Assembly: GCF_037038585.1 (NCBI RefSeq)
Contig: NC_092520.1
Coordinates: forward strand, 11,539,001-11,603,000
DNA from: Patagioenas fasciata
Taxonomy: Eukaryota; Chordata; Aves; Columbiformes; Columbidae
Direction of reading: 5' to 3'
Length of the DNA stretch: 64,000 nucleotides
In this document: positions 1 through 9,880 of the stretch, piece after piece
Numbering within the stretch: position 1 is the stretch's first letter
Layout: each line of letters starts with the position of its first letter
The notes under the pieces: model-generated
The model's database searches: none
What the model was told of the DNA's origin: nothing
Seen by the model: only the letters and a program-made list of their open reading frames with translations
Made by a program: the position numbers and the translations under genes

Positions 1-1726
1 TCTTTCCAGATTTAAAATATGCAGGAGCATGAAAGAGTGTAAAAAAATGTAAATCAAAGGAACCAGCTTCTATCTGGATTGAATAAACGAAGGATCATTG
101 AAAAATGACAGGGTTTGTGGGGAAACAGTAGTTCGAGAGTATGCTTACACATATGCTTATAAACTTATACACACTTCTGCTTACAAACAGCGCCAGGAAT
201 GTTCCCAAGTGCTGGAACTCAGTCCTCTACACTGCTAGCTTGTCAGAGAGTCCCTGACATTACTTGTCCCAGGCCAAGTACCTTCTCCCAGCCATAGGTC
301 AGATGTTAGCACTGACCAAAGGCCAACAGACAGCTTGGCAGCAGCCTCTCAGCTTTTTAAGATTAAAAAGAAGAAAAAGTTGAATAGCCTGGAGACAGCC
401 CAGCCTGGCAGAGCAGTGCTCCTCCAGCTGACCTCACCAGCCACATTGAGGGAGGCCTCACACCCCACACTGCAGCCCAGCACCAGACCAAAGGTTGATG
501 GTGCCATGGGGAAATGTGAGTATCACACATCAGTGTCAGCACCGCTATCAAAGAAGTACATCTGGCTTTGTGAGAGACGCCGTGCAGCTTGGGACATCGC
601 CTGGGGAGGGAGAAATGGGACAGAGGTATCCATGTACAGATTCCCTCATTCTTGCTTCATCCGTCTTTACAAGCACAGCCCAGACCACATCAAGCTTGCC
701 CAGTGTCTTGGAGGCGGCCCAGGTATTAACAACATGCAATATCATATTCAAGGATAAACCACAAGGGACGGCTGCCTAGCAGCCTCAACACTGGACAACA
801 TCCCATGGGTTCTTCTTGAATGAGAACTCAAGCTGCTATACACAATTATTTTTTTCAAATGGACAGCATTTTGTGAGATAGGACAGCACTAGCACACCTA
901 GCTATGATGTAAGGTCTCGCTTCAAATCTGTTTCCCACTTCTTGCACTTCTCCTGCAGTCAGACCACAAACTCCAGACCCCTTCTGAGCTACCAAAGGTA
1001 TCTTTCCAGCCACAGTGAACTACCACAACCACATCATGGAGACACTTTCGTCACTCTCTGTTCAGCTGAGGCAATATGAGGTTCAGAAATGTGTGTTTGC
1101 CCCATCGTAGAGGGCCACTGGCTTTGAACACACACCAAGTGAACGTCCTTTTCTGGAAGTGAGAAGACCCTCCCTCCTAATTTAACAAGCTCATGCCCCT
1201 GCTCTGAGCTCAGAGAGGTGAGGGCTCAAATTCCGTTCAAAATTAAAATGTCCGAATTTCAGTAAGTACCTATAGGTGTAGATGATGCCCAGTTGAAACA
1301 AGAAGGTAATGGGGTTGCTCTCCATAAGCATGGCTGTCCAAGCACTGGCTAAACCTTGTGTCCTCTCCTGTATGGTTGCTTTCTCCTTGAGGTGGGTTCC
1401 AGCCTTCCTGCATCCATTCCTTCTCCCACTTTTCCTGCCATGGTATCTCGCATCTCCTCTCTTGTGCAACACAAGACTATAATCCATACTGCACCTTCCC
1501 CGTTATTTGTCCAATGTAGTCTCTAGCTCTCCCTGATACACTTGCCATCTCAGTCCTCCCAGTCTATGCTCTCCCACCACTTATGCTAGTTTAAGCTAAA
1601 GGGCTTCTAGGAAAAATAAACAGCAAAAGGCTATTTTTATCTTTCTAAGGCCAGGCTTTAGTTTGACTTTGAGTTCCTCTAAGCGCAGAGCACTCTTACT
1701 TTCCAACCCTGACATCTGATGCTCAC
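1..1726. other. Unassigned non-coding sequence
   Basis: I see no interspersed repeat, RNA gene or convincing exon here. A plus-strand open stretch at about 335-757 begins at a TTG codon and has a Lys-rich start from an A-rich run. It lacks flanking splice signals, and its composition does not resemble a conserved domain, so I treat it as chance. Partly open frames on the opposite strand at 548-751 support that reading. Confidence 0.5.
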
Positions 1727-1819
1727 CTCAGCTAGTTCAGTTTCCCTTCTTCCCACCAGCCAGAGCTTCCAAGCAGGGGCAGTTTTCTCCCACATCATAT
1801 ATTCACCACACAAGAAGTA
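1727..1819 (-). other. Candidate internal exon (93 nt), unidentified
   Basis: On the minus strand a pyrimidine-rich acceptor (tctgttttcttaagCAG) precedes a 93-nt segment. It is open in one frame for 31 codons and ends GCTGAG followed by a strong donor GTGAGCAT. The predicted peptide starts YFLCGEYMMWEK and is rich in Trp. I do not recognise the protein. It lies on the same strand as the other candidate exons at 3.2, 4.4, 9.8 and 13.0 kb and downstream of the CpG island in that orientation, which fits a minus-strand gene but does not prove one. Pseudo-exons with equally good signals are common in vertebrate DNA. Without conservation or transcript data this remains weak. Confidence 0.2.
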
Positions 1820-3177
1820 CTGCTTAAGAAAACAGACACCTAGCAGTACGTTAATAAAAGGGGTCTAGGCAAACTGGGTCAGTGGCCACATGAATTATCA
1901 CCTGCAAAAAATTTAAAAATGCATGTTCTGGTATCTGAAGGGGCATGGGCGTACACACCAAGCTCGTGTTGATTACCTCTGGCTGAAAGGTGTTGACAGC
2001 TACATTTACTGTCCACTTCTACCTACACTATCTCTTGCAATCTGTCAGTAGAAAACTTACTTTTACCTGTTGCACTGCAAGAAGAAAGAAGCTTATTTGC
2101 AACAAGCTGAACTCTTCTCAGCCTTTTCAACACTATCACCTCTACCAACTGGAAAATGTTTGTTTTATCTTAAAACTTTATTGCTAACTCACAGCACAAA
2201 TATGCAAGGCTTTATCATCAGGCTTGATTAGGATGTTTTAATGAACGCTGCCTTCCCCATCCCATAATCATTCTCACATCAGCATTTATTTTCAGTCTTT
2301 GCCCTGGACGGAGTGAAGCTTCACAAACATCAGGTCATCTGGACGTTGTAGGTAGTATCTAGAGAAGAGCATAAGCCATGCATTGAGAAAAAAAGTTAGC
2401 ACTTTCTTTTTTGAATTGAACAATGAAACTATCAGGAGCGAAAGGAAAGATTCCTAGTACTGCTTTAATGTTAGAAAGGTAACTAGCACAATAAGTAAGG
2501 GGTGCATGATAAGCAGGGAGCACATAAGGAAGTGCTTGAGTGGTGACGGGAAAATCTTAATCCCTTGCTGAAGGCATTTAAACTGAAGGTCTAAATTGCT
2601 TCCATGTTAATTTTGATGCTACTCTGTAATGTCTGAGAGTGCTCTTCGGTGAAGCTCTCATACTTCTGCAAAAGTTAATGTTTTATATCCGATTAACTCA
2701 AATGGGTAAGATACGTTATAATGATGGCATGTATTTAAGAAAGACAGGGAAATTAATGCTATGAGTACAACCCCCCTCCATCTTTTTAGGCGGCAAACCC
2801 ATGAGACAAGAATTCTGCTGTTCTAATGCAGGCTCAGGTATGGGAAGCCCTCAGCAATCCACTTAAGCTCTGTTCTCAGTTTCCCCAAATGCCATAGGAA
2901 GGGAATATTTATCCTTGGGAGATTATGGAGATTATTTTTTAATTTGCTTTTAACTAATTCTCATCTTTTGAAGACAGAAATCTCTACATGAGTTCTGGAT
3001 AATTTGTTAAGTATACAAAATGAGAGGAAAAAAAATTATTTTTGGAACAGGTTTTTGCATCATGTTATTTACTGTGTAAACCAAACAGAATAGAAACCAT
3101 CCACTTTTAGGTGTCTTGAAATGTTTTGTGGACTCTTTGCAAATATTGCCTGAATCGCTTTTTGTTTGTTTGCTTAC
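1820..3177. other. Unassigned AT-rich sequence
   Basis: This is unique AT-rich sequence with no recognisable repeat family, RNA gene or exon. It would be intronic if the minus-strand exons on either side are real. Confidence 0.5.
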
Positions 3178-3365
3178 ATTTTAGCTATTTGCATCTCTTT
3201 CAAACAGTCCTTTTCCTTAACAAGACCAAGGACTTCATAGCTTCTGCAATTACATTTCACTCTGTCTTCTGAACATTGTTTCTGTGAAGGGAAATGGCAA
3301 TCAGCTACCACTTCTAGTTTCAGCAATGACTTTTCTTCATTCCTAGAGGAATCATTTCTTGCGAT
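3178..3365 (-). other. Candidate exon, possibly terminal, encoding a Cys-containing segment
   Basis: On the minus strand an acceptor with a T-rich tract (tttttcttttaatactgctttggCAG) opens a 188-nt segment free of stops in one frame. The encoded peptide begins IARNDSSRNEEKSLL and has four Cys in the pattern C-x6-C-x6-C-x-C around CHFPSQKQC and CNC, then one more Cys near the end. The 3' edge is ambiguous: AAAATGTAAGCA reads either as codon ATG plus stop TAA or as splice donor GTAAGC. I do not recognise the protein. The Cys spacing could suggest a secreted or extracellular segment, but no signal peptide or domain can be assigned. The reading phase does not join simply to the candidate exon at 4399-4544, so an exon would have to be missing between them. 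Confidence 0.2.
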
Positions 3366-4398
3366 CTGCCAAAGCAGTATTAAAAGAAAAACACAGTAAG
3401 TGTTCAAGTGACAAAGAGTACAAAATAATAAATGACTAAAGGCAAATGTGTTCAAGCAGGCATTTTTTTCTACATCAAATCTCAGTGAAGAAACATGTTT
3501 GGATTAATTCAGTGGATGCTGGAATCTGCTGTCGATCTCAAACTGCAGCAGATGAACCTTGGAGAGGAACTCTGCCACGGTATACTTGAAATGCCACAGT
3601 TTTCTTTCTTTCAAAAGGTCCTATGTTGGTCTAACCTCTTCTGGCAGAAGGAAAAAACCTGGTTTTCTAAATTTCTCATTCAGTCTCAACTTGATGAGGA
3701 GACTTTCTTCCTCTTCAATGTAGCTGGGGTTTTTTAACTGTGCCAGGCCATTAAACAGCTCCTGCATTTTACTCCAGAGGTGGTTCCATGTGTGTGGTGA
3801 AGAGGATGATCTCCATCTACAGCTCATAAAGAGTTTTATATAAATGTCCATTACCCATGTAATGGCAACAGCCAACAGTTTTATTAGGCAATATAAAAAT
3901 ATATTAGGGATATAAACTGTAATGCCTCAGGGCAGAAGCCAATCAGTGGCTGTCTAGAATTATCCAGAAGAAACTTTCTGTCTGCAAGTTCCTCCCTCAT
4001 CATCTGTGAGGGATTTTCTTGCTCTCCCTGCAAAACATCAGGAAGCAGACACACTCAGAGCCAGGCTGCTGAATCCCACCTGTGTCTGGTTGGGTCCACT
4101 CTAGCAACTCTCCGGTTCTTGGTGCAATGCATAAATGAAGTGTGGCACTTCACTCATCAAATGATTGGTCTACAATGAAGATCAGTCCAAGAATTCTCCC
4201 ATGAAATTTATGCTTGCTAGAACAAATAGCTAGAATTTTTTTTTCAACTTTGTATTAGTTTAGCTCAGGAGACTTCCTCATGTTCAAGCCCTCCAAGTAG
4301 CAGACGAAACGCAATAAGCTCCTGGTTTCCAGATGGTGGGGAAGGCCCTGACAGTATAATGAATCCTGCAGTCCAGAGGGCCACAGTTTCAGTTTTAC
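3366..4398. other. Unassigned sequence with overlapping open frames
   Basis: Open stretches overlap here on opposite strands (plus 3495-3737, minus 3621-3875). The minus frame includes a charged helix-like segment (SYIEEEESLLIKLRLNEKF), but I find no good acceptor before it and only a poor GTTTTT or GTTAGA donor after it. I leave it unannotated. The rest is AT-rich non-coding sequence. Confidence 0.45.
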
Positions 4399-4544
4399 CT
4401 TGGGGCTCCAGTAAAATCTCTTGGGCTTTCTCTGCATTACCAATCTTTTGGATGCACACACCCCTGCAAATAGCCTCCAGCTTTCCTGACCAGTGGCTGG
4501 GCTCTCCTCTTGCAAGCCATGCTTCAAGTGTCTCAACCACTCCA
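4399..4544 (-). other. Candidate internal exon (146 nt), unidentified helical protein segment
   Basis: On the minus strand a TTTCAG acceptor precedes 146 nt that end CCCCAAG before donor GTAAAA. One frame stays open throughout: one nucleotide, 48 codons, then one nucleotide. The peptide contains VVETLEAWLARGEPSHW and then ICIQ/IGNAEKAQEILLE-like text. This alternating hydrophobic and charged pattern looks like paired helices, as in TPR-type or TRFH-type repeats. That is only a resemblance and I do not assign a family. The acceptor's pyrimidine tract is weak. A CR1 copy (4577-5065) begins 32 bp beyond the acceptor, so in a minus-strand gene it would sit in the upstream intron close to the branch point. 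Confidence 0.2.
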
Positions 4545-4576
4545 CTGAAATTTTACTTTGTTTTAGCCTTTTAACG

Positions 4577-5065
4577 TGTTTTGGGCCCCTCACTACAAGA
4601 AAGACATTGAGGTGCTTGAAGGAGTTCAAAGAAGAGCAAGAAAACTGATGAAGGGTCTGGAGCACAAGTCTGATGAGGAGCAGCTGAGGGACCTGAGGCT
4701 GTTCAGCCTGGACAAAAGGAGGCTGAGGGGAGACCTTATCGCTGTCTACAACTACCTGAAAGGAGGTTGTGGCATGGAGGGGTTTGGTCTCTTCTCCCAA
4801 GTAACAAGTAACAGGATGAGAGGAAAAGGCTTCACATTGCACCAGGGGAATGTTAGATTGGATAGTAGGAAAAATTTATTCACTGAAACGGTTATCAGGC
4901 TGCCCAGGGAGGTGGTTGAGTCACCATTCCTGGAGGTGTTTAAACGACATTTAGATGTGGTGCTTAGGCACATGGTTTAGTTGTGGAATTGGCATTGTTA
5001 GGTTGATGATTAGACTCAATGATCTCAAAGGTCTTTTCCAGCCTAAATGGTTCTACAATTCTATG
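4577..5065 (+). mobile_element. CR1 LINE, 5'-truncated copy
   Basis: This is the 3' end of a CR1 non-LTR retrotransposon in plus orientation. It preserves a reading frame of about 134 codons that includes [19 protein letters not shown] and [19 protein letters not shown], both typical of the CR1 ORF2 C-terminus after the reverse transcriptase. It ends with a short 3' UTR (GATCTCAAAGGTCTTTTCCAG) and the terminal ATTCTATG motif. The 5' end is truncated, which is usual for CR1. The copy is non-functional because RT and endonuclease are missing. Confidence 0.95.
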
Positions 5066-8000
5066 TCTCTCAGAGAAGCATAATTCCCCAGGCAGCCCTA
5101 ACCTGTGTTCAAAATCTTTCCTTTATCATTTCCTCCAGCTATCTCTTAAGCGTGTCTCTTAAACCTCCACTCCTCTCTCTGTCCTCTCCTGTAGTCCTAA
5201 GATTGCCTCTAGCTGTTTCTCTCTGTCCTAGCAGCTTCTCTCTAGTATAGTTAGTCCCAGCAGCTGATTGGCACACATGAGATAAAGGTAGCTTGACAAC
5301 CTTGTTGTATGCACATCACACACCCTAATGTCTCCTGCCCTGTGGGATATAAGGAGCAACAGCAGAGAGTAAATAAGACGTTAAAATGGTTTGAAATGTT
5401 GCTACTAGGAGCAGTATTGCTTTTTGCATTAAAACATACACTTTAATTGAGATTACTGGGTTATTTTGTAGCATAACCTCTTAAATATAACACAGGGGCT
5501 GGTGCTACTTTCAGGAGGTGCCTTTCCCACAGATTGCTGCCTCCTCCATCAGAGAGATAGCCACCATCTCATCACACAACCTGCTCAGATTGAAGCACCT
5601 TTCTGTCTGAGAAGGTGCTGGTCAGGGAAGAGGATGAGGTCTCTGTTGGGTGGGATGGCAGAGCCTTGGTTTCTGTTGTCTCTTGAGGGATGGCTGGGTG
5701 AGGCATATTTGGGTGAAAGGAAATGGGCCCTTGGTATTGTTGCTTTTAATACAGGTTTGGCCAGGTACTCCGTGATAGGAAGTTCTTTTCTATGGGAATC
5801 ATGAGATAAAACTTGGTCTTACTGAAGATCATAGTGGTTCCACCACTGATTTATGACTGAAAACAAAATTACTTCAGTCAAGAGTCTCATTTTTATAAGG
5901 TGTAAATCACAAATATGAAACCCACCGAGGGTCTCCCCAGTTCAGGTCTCGATGCAGTGTTCCTTTTAAGCTGTATTTGCAGCTCGGTTTGTTGAAGAAA
6001 CATCTTCTTCAGTTCCACTGCATATGACTGCCCCAGTTAGTCTGCTCTCAAAACTTTTGGATTTCTGTTTTGAAGGATAGTGATCTCATAGATATTAAAT
6101 TCCTGTTAGACTTCTCAAAATATGTTGAAAGAAAGAAGAAAAAGATCGAAACAGACTTACTAGATACCAATGAATTCACTCTACAAAGAGATACCATCAC
6201 TTCTCTAAAGTGGAAAAGATCTCAATTTGCATCTTAATAGAAACCAGAGAATCCATTTCTGCCCTTGTGGCCCCAGGATAAGAGTTGCAAGTATGATTTA
6301 GTTTCCCAGATGGAAAGAAATGATCAAGTTTCCTGATTTTCAGCGGGTATTGAACAGCCAACAATTAACTGGGTCCCCTTCTACTTGTTGTCAACTTCCC
6401 TCCAAAACCTGAAGCACCTGTAATCAGGGTTTTTTAAACAATGCATCTCTTCTTTTGGATCTTCTTTTAAGCCCCAGACAGATATTAACCTTCTGGGTAT
6501 GTAATTGGTAGTGACAGTAACATTTGCAGTTATCTCCAGGAAACTGGGAAAAAGTGTCACTAAAAAATTAGAGGCCTTGCAAAGCTGGACCTTCTGACTT
6601 CTCAGGTCCAGTTGGTTCTTTGAGGAGCCGTGAGGCAGCAGGCACTAAGCAGGTACCAGCACTCAAAACACACAGACACTCCAAGCTGACAATGTAATAC
6701 TTGTCTTGTTTGACTTTTATCACATTTTATCCTTTCATTTCAGCTGTTCTTTTATCCTTTATGATCTCTGTTTTCCCCTTTATGTCCTATTAGACAGTTG
6801 ACTATTCTTACCTGTCTTTACTGAAGTCATCCACCACTGGCATCTGGATGTTCTTATTTGACCAGCAGATAGCTTTTTTTCTTTACCTTTTCTCTCTTTC
6901 TTTTATCCTCTCTTTTCTCCTTGCTTTCTGTCATTTCTGTCTCTTATCTCATCTCATCAAGTGCAAGCGCCAGGGATTGTGGTTGGGGCATAATTCAGCT
7001 GGAAGCAGAGGGCAGAGGGCAGCACGCAAAGCCAATACTGGAACTGTGAATTGTACCTGCCAACCTGTCACGGATGTTGCCACCAAAACAGAGAGAATAA
7101 CAATGCAATCAAACAGGACTCAAATCTGTGTCTCAAACTCTGCTCATCACCAAGAAGGCTTTCAGGAATGACAAGTTTTTAATCCTGTAACTCTATTACA
7201 AGCTGATGCCAACAGCAGAAACCGGAGCTGTGAGACAAGTTAAGCTAGGATGGCTTGGCTTGGCAACCGAAAGCCGTCTCACCTCATGTGAGATGACAGC
7301 TATGGCATGAAACCACAGAGAAACTGGCATTTGTTTCTATATTCTATATTCTTTATAGATTTTTTTTTTTTTAAACCAGGTACCATGAAAGCATACAACA
7401 GCAAAAGAATCTGTGAACCCAAATAAACATGATCATTACCTCCTGCTGAACTGTTATGTGCAGCCAAGCAATGCCTTCTGCTCAGTTAAAACCAAGGGTT
7501 TGCTAAGAGTATATTATACTTTCCCCTTACTTCCAATGGCTTATAGTACGGCTGGTAAAATTTTGCTCTGGTTAGAAGCTTGATTTATAAAGTCTCTAGT
7601 CCTAAAACAGGAAATGAGTATTTCATCCCCACAAATTTAGCAGGATTTCTTTTTGGCTTTTATGTTCCACAAAATCTGTTTTTGTTTCTTATAAAGGGTC
7701 CGGTCCAACTGCTATCAAAATCTGCAGAGACTCCCCCTGACTTCAGCTGGGCTTGGCTCATGCCCTAAGGCAGCGCTACAGAAACAGACAACACCTAATG
7801 AAATCATGTGTGCAAAGGACCAGGGAATCCCATACTAAATCCCCACCCTGCAAGCAGCCATGCCTAAGCTTAAATATGCATTAAAATTGAAGTCAAAAAG
7901 CCACTCGTGTCTATCAAGTTAAGCACATGTTTAAATGTTTATTGCAGTCAGTTCTGGGTACAATGAACAGAAAAAGCTACAGAAAACTATTGTGGGTAAG

Positions 8001-8361
8001 ATCAGTCCTCCCCTATGCTGCACAGTATCCTGAATCCTTCGAACTTTCTACTGTCTGGTTGCAGGTCCTTTCATAATTTTTATAAAATTAGGTTGCTTTC
8101 ATTTTATTCTTTATTGTGTATTAACTAACGCAATGTCTTCTGCAACATCTTTTCACTGACTCAGAGTGCTTCAAGGAGAAATCTCAGAGCTATTTATCAC
8201 ACTCTCCTACTAAAATTAAAGGACCTCAGTCAAAGTCAGACCTCTAGAAGGCAAATCACCATAAAATACATAACAATAGCTATGTTTGTCTAAAAAGAGG
8301 AGACAAGCCAAAAGTGTTTCTGATTTGGTGTTGGTGGGGTTTTTTGGCTTCTTTTTTTTGT
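5066..8361. other. Unassigned non-coding sequence
   Basis: Mostly unique sequence. It includes CT-rich stretches at 5120-5250 and a longer polypyrimidine tract at about 6869-6960. At 5341-5375, GGGATATAAGGAGC followed by GTAAATAAG resembles a TATA box plus a polyadenylation-like signal, but nothing else suggests an LTR. A short segment near 7412-7449 on the minus strand (AGCAG acceptor, GTAATG donor) has exon-like edges, but I do not call it. Confidence 0.45.
6869..6960 (+). repeat. Polypyrimidine tract
   Basis: About 90 bp of almost pure C/T on the plus strand, without a fixed repeat unit. This is low-complexity DNA. Such tracts can act as strong 3' splice-site pyrimidine runs or form triplex DNA, but no acceptor AG followed by an open exon is evident just downstream. 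Confidence 0.7.
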
Positions 8362-8450
8362 GTTTTGTTTTGTTTTGTTTTGTTTTGTTTTGTTTTGTTT
8401 TGTTTTGTTTTGTTTTGGTTTGGTTTGGTTTGGTTTGGTTTGGTTTGGTT
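8362..8450 (+). repeat. Compound microsatellite (TTTTG)n(GGTTT)n
   Basis: About 11 units of TTTTG are followed directly, without loss of the five-base phase, by about 7 units of GGTTT. The unchanged period suggests that a point mutation of one unit spread through half the array. Open frames on both strands here, coding for Phe/Val/Leu-rich or Lys/Gln/Asn-rich repeats, are artefacts of the array. Confidence 0.95.
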
Positions 8451-9811
8451 TTTTTAATCACAGACAGAGGGACAGAGATAACCCACGACTGCTCTATAGT
8501 CTCACAAGATGTGGATAGCAGAATAGAGAATCAAACTGCAATTCAACCAGTAAATTCACAAAAAAGATCGTCTTTTCTTGTCTTATGATCCCCAGTGACT
8601 ATCTCTTTATTTTTTCAAAATGGGAAATCAAATTCAAGGAGGTTAAGGTAGAGGTCAGGGGCTACCTAGAAACTTACTGATTTAACTGAGACAAATGGGA
8701 AATTTCTGGCTCCACACAGCACTTCCTTCCTCTCTCAGATCTGTTTCAATGAAAAAAAGCCACAAACCCTTGCTCTCAGTTTTCTGTGAGCAGGATTTGA
8801 TATGTTAGATCAAGCCATCAAATGCAGCTTATTACCCTGATGGAGGGCAAGCGTTCCAGTGTCACCTCCTGAGATTTGCCTTCAGCCCATCGATAACACC
8901 TCATCCCCCTTTGCCTGGCAGGTCTGTTCCCTGCAAAGGGAAGCTGCAGATTTGATCCCCTCCTCTCGGAGTCAACGCTACGCGCAGTTGGGCTCAAATG
9001 AGACCAGGGTACGGCTGCGACGAGCGAAACCGAGCAAAGAGAAAAGCAAACTTAAACAATCAAAGTTAAACAATCAAAGCTGACCCAGTCCTTCACAAAT
9101 ATTATTGTATCCTTCAAATGGTGGACATTGCAGGCACACCAGCTCAAATGTTTCCCTTCTATGCAGGATGACCTCACTCTATGAGTTTAAGTCAAGCCTC
9201 TGATGTCTGGCTGTTAGAAACATGAATAGTTTTGTGCTGCAAGGCATAATCTGGCATAATACAAGAGAAATACTTCAATACGCACTGTCAAAATGGATTT
9301 TTTGATGTGTAATCTCATTGCAGTCTCTAAACAAGATGGAGAGATGTGGTAAACCCCCAGTTTCACGTTTCCTCCATTAGCAGGAGAACTTTCTTGTTGA
9401 ACGGGAGCACTAGCTAGCGATAAGCTAAGTGCTGTACCTGTCCCCTTAATTATTCCCCTGGTAGCACCTGCAGGCTGCAAACCCCTCTGCTGCTGCCATT
9501 CGTGCAGAGCAGCCGCTCAATGCCCTTGAATAACATTTGTGGAGGAAATCACTTTTGAGGAAACGCAAAGAATGGCCTTGAAGCAAATTTCTGGTGTCGT
9601 CACCGCTGAGCTGCCTTGTGCTGCCACATCACGTTTCTAGAGAAGTCCATGAGCACTGTCACTACTTGTTAACTTTCTTAACGCTGCGCTAGTGTTATCC
9701 ACTGTAATGAGAAGTGAGAAGAGACAAAAAGCTGCAAGAAATTTGTACAGAAGTCTTCGGTATGACCAGGAGGCTGCCTCTCTTCGGGGAATCAGATAGA
9801 GAGAAACCCAC
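8451..9811. other. Unassigned sequence with a small CpG-containing patch
   Basis: Unique sequence. A short patch at about 8965-9035 has more CpG than its surroundings and is followed at once by the tandem 14-mer at 9052-9079. The open frame through it (8859-9083) has no splice signals or recognisable domain. I see nothing else to annotate. Confidence 0.45.
9052..9079 (+). promoter_or_regulatory. Tandem 14-bp duplication with SOX-like and TCF/LEF-like sites
   Basis: TTAAACAATCAAAG occurs twice with no gap and no mismatch. Each unit holds AACAAT, which matches the SOX-family core, overlapping ATCAAAG, which matches the TCF/LEF core. The duplication lies beside a small CpG-containing patch about 4.4 kb from the CpG island. 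The regulatory role is inference. A chance replication-slippage duplication in A-rich DNA would look the same. Confidence 0.35.
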
Positions 9812-9880
9812 CTGCGGGATATGGAACTGTGATTTGTTCACATCAGTCTTGAGGCACTTCTGTTTCAGGAGATCTTGTCC
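9812..9880 (-). other. Candidate internal exon (69 nt, phase 0-0), unidentified
   Basis: This has the best splice signals of the minus-strand series. The acceptor is ctttctttatctCAG and the donor is CCGCAG followed by GTGGGTTT. The segment is exactly 23 codons in one open frame, entering and leaving at phase 0, with a predicted peptide GQDLLKQKCLKTDVNKSQ followed by FHIPQ. I do not recognise it. Length and phase are what one expects of a small cassette-like coding exon. It lies about 4 kb downstream of the CpG island when read on the minus strand. Chance occurrence remains quite possible. Confidence 0.28.

Noticed and set aside
335..757. 140-codon plus-strand frame
   Set aside because: Starts with TTG in unique sequence, has a Lys run from an A-rich tract, no known domain, and other frames are partly open as well.
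3621..3875. 84-codon minus frame with a charged helical peptide
   Set aside because: No convincing acceptor or donor, and an opposite-strand frame overlaps it.
5260..5400. Possible LTR with TATA-like GATATAAG and AATAAG-like signal
   Set aside because: No TG...CA ends, target duplication, primer-binding site or second LTR could be seen.
8216..8588. Lys/Thr/Gln- or Phe/Val/Leu-repeat frames
   Set aside because: Artefacts of the TTTTG/GGTTT microsatellite.
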